DNA of 64,000 bases from the NCBI GenBank assembly GCA_019454045.1, contig SKCR01023420.1, positions 186,001 to 250,000 on the forward strand. Direction: 5' to 3'. The translations under genes were made by a program, and so were the position numbers. The notes beneath the pieces were generated by a model that was given only the letters and a program-made list of their open reading frames with translations, did no database searches and had not been told where the DNA came from. Source of the stretch: Zanthoxylum bungeanum (lineage: Eukaryota; Streptophyta; Magnoliopsida; Sapindales; Rutaceae). This document shows, in pieces, positions 57,872-64,000 of this stretch. Each line of letters begins with the position of its first letter. Within the stretch, counting starts at the first letter, position 1.

Positions 57872-59827
57872 TGTTGGACAATTATGACCCATATCATCAC
57901 TATTTGTACAGAACATGGTATTGTTGTACAAATTAACTATGTGACAAAGGAAATTGCTCTTTTATCATTTGTAATTGGATTACCGGGATATATAAACGAT
58001 AAAAGTCCATATGATTAGTACCAGATTAATAAGATATGAGACAATATTAATCCACTAAGGTTTAATCATTAAAATATCCATAGTCGTAGTATTATCCAGA
58101 TTGGACATCGATAATGCGGAATAGACTAGTATTGCACTTGTGCGTGTTATGGGAGCATAACGGCATAGTTATCATATATTTGGGTATTAGATACTCATGC
58201 AAGTGTAATAGGAGGTTGTGTTTACCGATGGTACGGAAACAGCTTCGCTCTGGATAAACCCCTCGGAATCCCATTGGTAATATGTCTATGTGTCTATGGG
58301 AGTCCGAATCAGGGTAGGTGTATTTGGTCTTAACATGATACTTGCATCGCTATACTTGCGACAATTAGTATACTTTGGTTTTGGTCGTCCGGGGCTTTAA
58401 CAGGTTCTGTGTACGCCTCTTCTGGGTATATTGAGAATCGTAGTGTATTGGGTGTGATGTAAAGATGGAAGTATCACTCCAGTCATATGAAGATGATGAT
58501 CACGTAGGATACGGAACTAGTACTTTTATGTACTACAGTCATCGGGATAATATGACTAGGTCATGCTTATCCGATTATAGAGACTAGTTACCAGAGATCC
58601 GATATATGCTTCGTACGGGGCAGACACAATTCCAGCCCCAGGCCTAGCATGTGACATCCTATACTGTATCGCAATACGCAATACTATGTATACTACACCT
58701 GACACAGATTACATATTCCTTAAAAGAATATTTCTGGAAAATTAGGTAGGCATGGTGCTTTGCTAGAAGCCAACCATGTTTTGTAAATCGGTAAGAATGT
58801 GGTACCGGGCACGCACGTGTTCGGATATTCCGACAACCAGATTTACTGCCAACATATCCAGTGATCTCATGGGTCGCTTCCCGAAGATTCACCGATGACG
58901 TATGACTCGAACATAATTAATCTGGGATTAATTAGAGAAGAGAGAGAAAATTTATCTATGATTAATTACAGAGAATTTTATCTGGGATAAAATTCTATTA
59001 AAAGAGAGAGAGAACGATTAATTCGGAATTAATCGATTAAAATAATATATTCGATATATTAAATGAAATTAGATTTCATAACGGAATTAAAATTGGATTT
59101 TAATTTGGGCGAACGAATTAATTTGGAATTAATTCGCGAGTGACTTTAATAGTAATTTTGCTAGGCATAATTATTTAATTAAATTTTATTTAATTACGTC
59201 GCAATGGAAAATTCGTTAATTCAGAATTAACGAACCCGAGCCCGGGACGTGTTGCGGGCCCACTCGGATTTTGAATCAAGTGGGGCCCACAAGTCACATC
59301 AAGTCACATCATTTTCCTTTTTTGGTGATGGAAGTTGGTGAAGACTTTGATGTTGGCTTGTAAAACACATTACCTTCATTTTGATTGAAATGAGTGACCT
59401 TTACCAACTTTTGAAGTTTGGTATTACTTTACTTGATTTTTGGAAAATCAAAATATCATCCAACACTCATTCTTTCTCTCCCATCCTTGCTTAGACGTGA
59501 CTTACTCTCTCCCTCTCCAAAAACTTCACATTGCCGAGAGTTGCAAGAAGTCTAAGGGAAGTATTGTTGTAAATTTTTAAGTGCTTGCACACTAAAGAGT
59601 CTTACAAAGGTGATAGGGAAACATATCCATGAGTTTGGAATTCAAGGAGATGCTTGGAAGCTTTACATACATCAAAGGGGAGCTTGGAGCACAACACAAA
59701 GGCTTGGAATTTTTGTTATCTCCTACATCCAAAACTGATCAAAGTGAGTATTTTCCGCATTCTTACTTTGTTGTATTCACATGATTTCTTGCTTAATTGA
59801 TCTTGGTTTGACCTAGATAATCCAACA
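57872..59827 (+). mobile_element. Solo LTR of copia family 1, plus orientation
   Basis: TGTTGGACAATTATGACCC...GATAATCCAACA, 1956 bp, flanked by CAGCT (57867-57871) and TAGCT (59828-59832), four of five bases identical. The interior is absent. It holds the clearest hairpin series of the window (58914-59234). Confidence 0.88.
58914..59234 (+). repeat. Series of ten inverted repeats with 3-nt loops (best copy)
   Basis: Nine perfect hairpins and one with a single mismatch, end to end. Left arm/loop and start: TAATTAATC/TGG 58914; AATTTATC/TAT about 58949 (one mismatch); GAATTTTATC/TGG 58973; CGATTAATT/CGG 59015; AATATAT/TCG 59044; ATGAAAT/TAG 59063; AATTAAAAT/TGG 59085; CGAATTAATT/TGG 59114; TAATTAAAT/TTT 59176; TTCGTTAATT/CAG 59212. 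Arms are 7-10 bp and every loop is three bases. Confidence 0.93.
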
Positions 59828-60855
59828 TAGCTCCTCTAAGTTACAAATAGGGTTACAAAATGGACTTATTAGAAAGGAAATGAATTTACATCACTTGAAA
59901 GAATATGACCTTAAGGCCTTAAGGTCTTATATACCCAATACTAAAAATAAGAGCCAGAAAATTTACGATCAACGCAATACATTCATCACATGAATCAAAA
60001 TAAACATTCATCACATGAACATTAAAACCATTCATCTCATGAATCTAAATTTGTGCCTACTCATCACAACATGCATTTTAATAATCTATATCTCATGTAA
60101 ATTATTAAAACTAAAAACTTTAAATAAAAAGGGTTAAGAACACTTTTCAACCTTAATCTCTTGATGCAAATTATAGGAAACGACTTTCCTTAGCGCAGCA
60201 GAAGTTGCTAATGTGGGCACCAGCTCCGGTATGGACCTTTAAAATTTTTTTTGCCTTCTTCTTTTTTTGTTGTAGCCGAAATCCTCTTACACTTGAAGAA
60301 TGGATTTTGCTCATTTGATGTAGATGAGTTTCCTTTGATGTCCAACACTTGGTTCAACCACCCGATCTTTCGAATTATGACTTGAAACCAACAAACTGAA
60401 GTATGGGCTTCACTCACAAAGATCAACTCTAAACAATGTAGAGAATAATTATGTCACAAAATGTGTTTAGCTTTTAGAATTTATTTCAAACACTCTCACA
60501 ATAATTGTGAATATTTGAACTCTCTCTTTTCTCACCTTTTCACTTGTGTGAATGAATGGAAATGGTAACTCTTTCAAGTGAGGAGAGATGGAAGAGATTA
60601 TATTTTCTTACACAAACCAACTAACATTGTCATTAAGCATCTAATGCTTTCTTGCAATGGCAAACCCATTAATGTGAAGGCCATACCAAAGCATAAGAAT
60701 TGTTTAGTTAATGACAAAGCCATTAGGTGTAAACATGCCACCTAATAGACATAATAAATTGGAGAACATGGTAAGCCATATGGCGTTGTCTCGAAGGTAA
60801 ATACAAAATCATTATCTTAATAATGAATTAATTACCTTCAATTATGTTGTAGTAA
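59828..60855. other. Non-coding sequence right of the solo LTR, no gene seen
   Basis: Probably the continuation of the sequence left of 57872. ATGAAT/CATCACATGAA-type short repeats occur at 59980-60060. The frame at 60208-60426 minus has no domain. Confidence 0.5.
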
Positions 60856-62004
60856 TGTAACGACCAGTAGTTTTACTACTACATACGATGGTACTGTTAC
60901 GTACGGGATGAAGGCAAATAAAATAAATTATATTGAGACTTAAATATATTCATGGAATGATTTTGGGGACAATCGGTAAATACCTCGAACTCCCGGGACG
61001 AGACTGTACAATGTTCCCCTTTGGATAGCCCGTGGTATTTGGGGTGTAACATTTTCATATGAACTCGGATTTTTATGAATTTTATATCAACGAAAAGATG
61101 AGATCAAGATCTACGATTATTGCGTTGAATATTTTTCTAAATTCGGAAAAGAAATAGGTCAAAAATGTAAGTCAAAAAATTTAGATGAATAGTATTTTGG
61201 ACCCAAATGCAAAAATCTCAAACTTTCTCTAATTTTCTACACTATTCTAAATATCATTTAAGTCCTACTATATAAGAGGAGTACTATTCAAGGTTTAAGG
61301 AATTTTGAAGCAAAAAGAAAGAAGGAAAGAAACAAGTAGACGTGAAGGAAAGGAAGGAAAGGAGAAAGGAAGAAGAAGAAGAGGAAAGAGAAAGAAGAAA
61401 GAAGAGGAAGCAAGGGTTCAAGGCCATTCATCAAGCAAAGAAAAGAAGGGAAATCATGGAAGACATGAGGGATTATAGAAAATAAGGAAAAGAGGTGAGA
61501 AATCCATTTGACCCATTTTTTTATTTTTGAATTTTTTAAGTTTTGATGATTAAAGTAGGTTGATTGGCTTGGTTTTGATGGTGAATAAATGGTTATAATG
61601 CTAAAAATGGTGATTGGGATAAAATCCCCAACTTACTAAATTTTGGGTAAGAATTAAGTGAAGTATGTGAGATGGATTAAGAGTTGTTTGTTGATGAAAT
61701 TGTAATTTAATAATGTGAAATGAATGAGTTATGATGTATTGAATATTGAATTTTAGTATGGAAATGTTGGGATGGGATGCAATTTGATGATTGATGCATT
61801 GAATAAACTTGAAAGGGCAAAACAGAATCCTGGAAACCCAGGTCGCGTCGCGACGCGGAATAACTATGTGTCGCGACGCAAGAGGAAAATGACGACATGA
61901 TTCTGGATGTCGCGCGTCGCGACGCGTAAGGTTTGCGTCATGACGCGAGGAACAAAATTTACCAGAATCAGTTTTAAACCCCTAGTTCCGCCCTAACATG
62001 TTAG
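60856..62004 (+). mobile_element. Gypsy-type LTR, truncated by a copia LTR
   Basis: Starts TGTAACGACC, a terminus common in plant chromovirus (Tekay-type) LTRs. It has a TATA box TATATAAG (61269-61276) followed by a purine-rich transcribed stretch (61310-61500), and GC-rich palindromes at 61844-61926. No matching second LTR or end is visible, because another LTR starts at 62005. Lineage assignment is tentative. Confidence 0.6.
61269..61276 (+). promoter_or_regulatory. TATA box in the gypsy-type LTR
   Basis: TATATAAG in the context CTACTATATAAGAGGAGTAC, about 410 bp into the LTR. Confidence 0.55.
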
Positions 62005-62572
62005 TGTTGAGTTTTCTAGGTCAAACCAAGATCATATTAAGCATATAAACGTGTGAATACATCAAAGTAAAGTTGCGGAAATACTCACTTTGATCGGCTT
62101 TGCGATGCGTTGAACACAAAAATTTTCTTCCATGGTTGATGTATTCGGCCAAGACTCCATTGTGTGCTCCAAGCTCCAAGCTTTGTGAATGTATTCCATG
62201 CTCATGAATGGGTTTCCCTATCACCTTTGTAGGACCCCTTGGATGTGCTAGCATCTTGTAAATTTTGCCACAAAATTTCCCTTTGCCTTCTTGTTGTTCT
62301 CGGCCAAGCCAAGAACATTTGAGAGAAAATGGCTCCAAGGTCGTGAGAGGGAGAGAGGAGAAGAGAAATGTGTTGTGTAATCTAATTACACTAAATTAAA
62401 TCAAATACCAAAATAATAAAATGGTAAATGTCTTTCAAGCCATCACACTAGTGTGTTTCACACTCAACCATCTACCAACAACTTCCATCACATTAAAGTG
62501 ATAAAGTTGACTAGTGATGTGATGCGTGATGTGACTTGTGGGCCCGCAAACACTCTCGGGCTCAGGTTCGAT
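62005..62572 (-). mobile_element. Copia family 1 LTR fragment
   Basis: TGTTGAGTTTTCTAGGTCAAACC aligns with the starts of the C and solo LTRs and continues through GGGTTTCCCTATCACC and CTCTCGGGCTCAGGTTCG. At about 62573, just where the hairpin series would begin, it is replaced by other sequence. GTTAG at 62000-62004 would be its left target site. Confidence 0.75.
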
Positions 62573-63924
62573 AATATTTTTCTTATAAGAGTAGTATTCC
62601 AGTTCGCGGGTTGATATGTGTGATCAATGCTTGAGACTGTGGCCGCAGCGGAAGAATCATGTGAGATTCTTGGGTTAGCACGATTCATGACACTATCAAC
62701 ATCATACCTTTGACTATATGCGTAGACATTTTCCATACCCTAGGTCAAACGGTGGGGATATAGTGAGGCTAGTGACCGTATTATATGTAAATCGCATATA
62801 GAATGGGTATATATATATCCTTCTCATTTGGGGGCCTTGGCATGTTGCTAGATGTCAACCATGGTCATTGAAATCGAACGACCATCTGATCGGTGGATAA
62901 TTTATGTTCGATTAAATTATCACGATTAATTTCATGTCCAACTTGAGGGGAACCCAAAAGGTCACAAACAACAAAGTCGAAATCAATGGTTAACAGTGCA
63001 CAATACAAATTTAACAGCATATATTATTGCTGTAGGAATTGTTCATAAATGGTTCAATGTGTTTAATTATTGAACAGATCATTTATGAGGTTCCATAGTG
63101 GCTTAAGGATTGGTGAATGACGATAGAGGCACTTTGGGAATTGGAATAAATAAATAAATAAATAACATGAATAGTAATATGAATAGTGAATTTTTTTTAT
63201 TTGTTATTTGTTTTGAATTCCAATTCGGCCCAAACTCTTATTAGGGTTTTATAAACTCATTAAACCATTAAATTAAGATCCAATGGCTAAGATTAAATTA
63301 GCATTTATCCCACATCAGATTCTTAATTAATTTTGTTGTCTTTGGAGCACCTATATAAACCCAAAGAATTCTTCACAAATTTTCGCACCAAACCTTTCAT
63401 ATCTTGGGTTTATATAAGTGAGCAACTCTAAAGTTTAAGAGTAAGCCACTGATTTTGAGGATCCTTAAGTCTAATTGACTAGAGAAACCTCGAGTTAAAA
63501 GTTTTGAGGTATTTGCCTAGGCTAGCACCAAGGGCAAAATACCCGTGCACTCAAGGCGTAGTCTTGTCGTTGAGTTTTGGCTTTGGTGTGTGCACCTTTG
63601 GAGGCCACACACTTGGGTGGCTCTTTGGAATGTGGAAGAGCTTGCTGAGTTCGAGAAAAGCTTGTAGATTGGAGGGAGGACTGGAGGAGTCTTCGGTTCA
63701 AGTAAGTCTTTTTCTTTCGTTATTTTAGTAAGAGTTATTATAATAGTTAGCATGTTTAGGTTTTTGTTCTTTGCATGTTTTATAAGTTTTTATGCTTAGA
63801 ATATATAGTAACATGCCTAGGCTTGTAGAATAATAAAAAAAAATGGGTCTTGGGCAAAGGGATAACGGCATCATAATTTGATTTATTTAATTTTCCGTTG
63901 CGCACTCGCGGCCGCTTCCCAACA
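62573..63924 (+). mobile_element. 5' LTR of a further LTR retrotransposon running off the window
   Basis: The right end CTTCCCAACA is followed by a primer-binding site. A TATA box TATATAAA sits at 63352-63359, about 570 bp before the end, giving a normal U3-R-U5 layout. The left border is set only by loss of similarity to the copia fragment. Superfamily is undecided, copia-like by termini. Confidence 0.6.
63352..63359 (+). promoter_or_regulatory. TATA box of the last LTR
   Basis: TATATAAA in the context GAGCACCTATATAAACCCAAAG. Confidence 0.6.
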
Positions 63925-63925
63925 G

Positions 63926-63940
63926 TGGTATCAGCGCGCC
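63926..63940 (+). promoter_or_regulatory. Primer-binding site of the last element
   Basis: TGGTATCAGCGCGCC follows the LTR end CCCAACA by one base. Its first nine bases match the initiator-Met site TGGTATCAGAGC. Confidence 0.75.
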
Positions 63941-64000
63941 GTTTTTGTTTTGATTAGTTCTCTCTCATTTGAACTCGAAATAGGGTGTGTAAAGCTCGTT

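Noticed and set aside
61310..61500. Purine-rich stretch as a coding or regulatory repeat
   Set aside because: Simple AAGGAAAG/GAAGAA sequence in an LTR transcript; no frame and no regular unit.

Overview
This window is plant nuclear DNA, most likely from a eudicot, in gene-poor, repeat-dense (heterochromatic) sequence. I see no intact single-copy host gene, tRNA or rRNA. Almost every base belongs to LTR retrotransposons of the Ty3/gypsy (Tat and Athila-like) and Ty1/copia types, inserted into one another. The plant assignment rests on the Tat, Athila and copia gag/pol motifs, the plant-type primer-binding sites, and two copies of a LONELY GUY (LOG, cytokinin-activating enzyme) reading frame.

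Layout. Element D is a minus-strand Tat-like gypsy element that encodes only gag. It runs from before base 1 to 39527: 3' LTR 1-1609, a 41-bp tandem array at 1861-2810, gag at 4753-5621 and 15510-15716, PBS at 19651-19670, and 5' LTR at 19673-20797 plus 38575-39527. Three things sit inside D: copia element C (5622-15509, minus), a rearranged Athila-like fragment E (15838-18831), and Athila-like element A (20798-38569, minus, TSD GCAGG) inside D's 5' LTR. A is itself split by copia element B (26095-35993, plus, TSD GGTGG). D lies in the LTR of copia element F, whose gag-PR-IN-RT-RNase H decay through 50465-56295 on the minus strand. Element G (39996-49941, minus, TSD GAATG), a relative of A, lies in the same F LTR. 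F is also broken by a solo copia LTR (54337-56165, TSD ATTCC). A second solo LTR (57872-59827) follows, then a gypsy-type LTR (60856-62004), a copia LTR fragment (62005-62572) and a further 5' LTR with PBS (to 63940).

The most notable system is the A/G lineage. These defective elements carry extra cargo between the end of the gag/pol region and the 3' LTR. The cargo is an intronless LOG-family frame of about 220 codons, with the PGGxGTxxE motif and an unusual basic tail ending LDLNL; in G an unknown Cys-rich frame lies upstream. Each LOG copy has one different disabling lesion. G's U3 promoter carries a dense cluster of CACGTG/ACGTGGC boxes just upstream of its TATA box, which A lacks.

The second notable signal is in the copia LTR family (C, B and both solo LTRs). 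Each LTR contains a row of about ten short AT-rich inverted repeats with 3-nt loops. Arm sequences differ between copies while pairing is kept, through compensatory and G-U changes.

All gypsy-type elements here lack reverse transcriptase and would depend on enzymes supplied in trans. Many reading-frame breaks are CAA/CAG/CGA/TGG-to-stop changes, as expected for decay of methylated DNA. Others are single-base homopolymer length changes that could be assembly noise.
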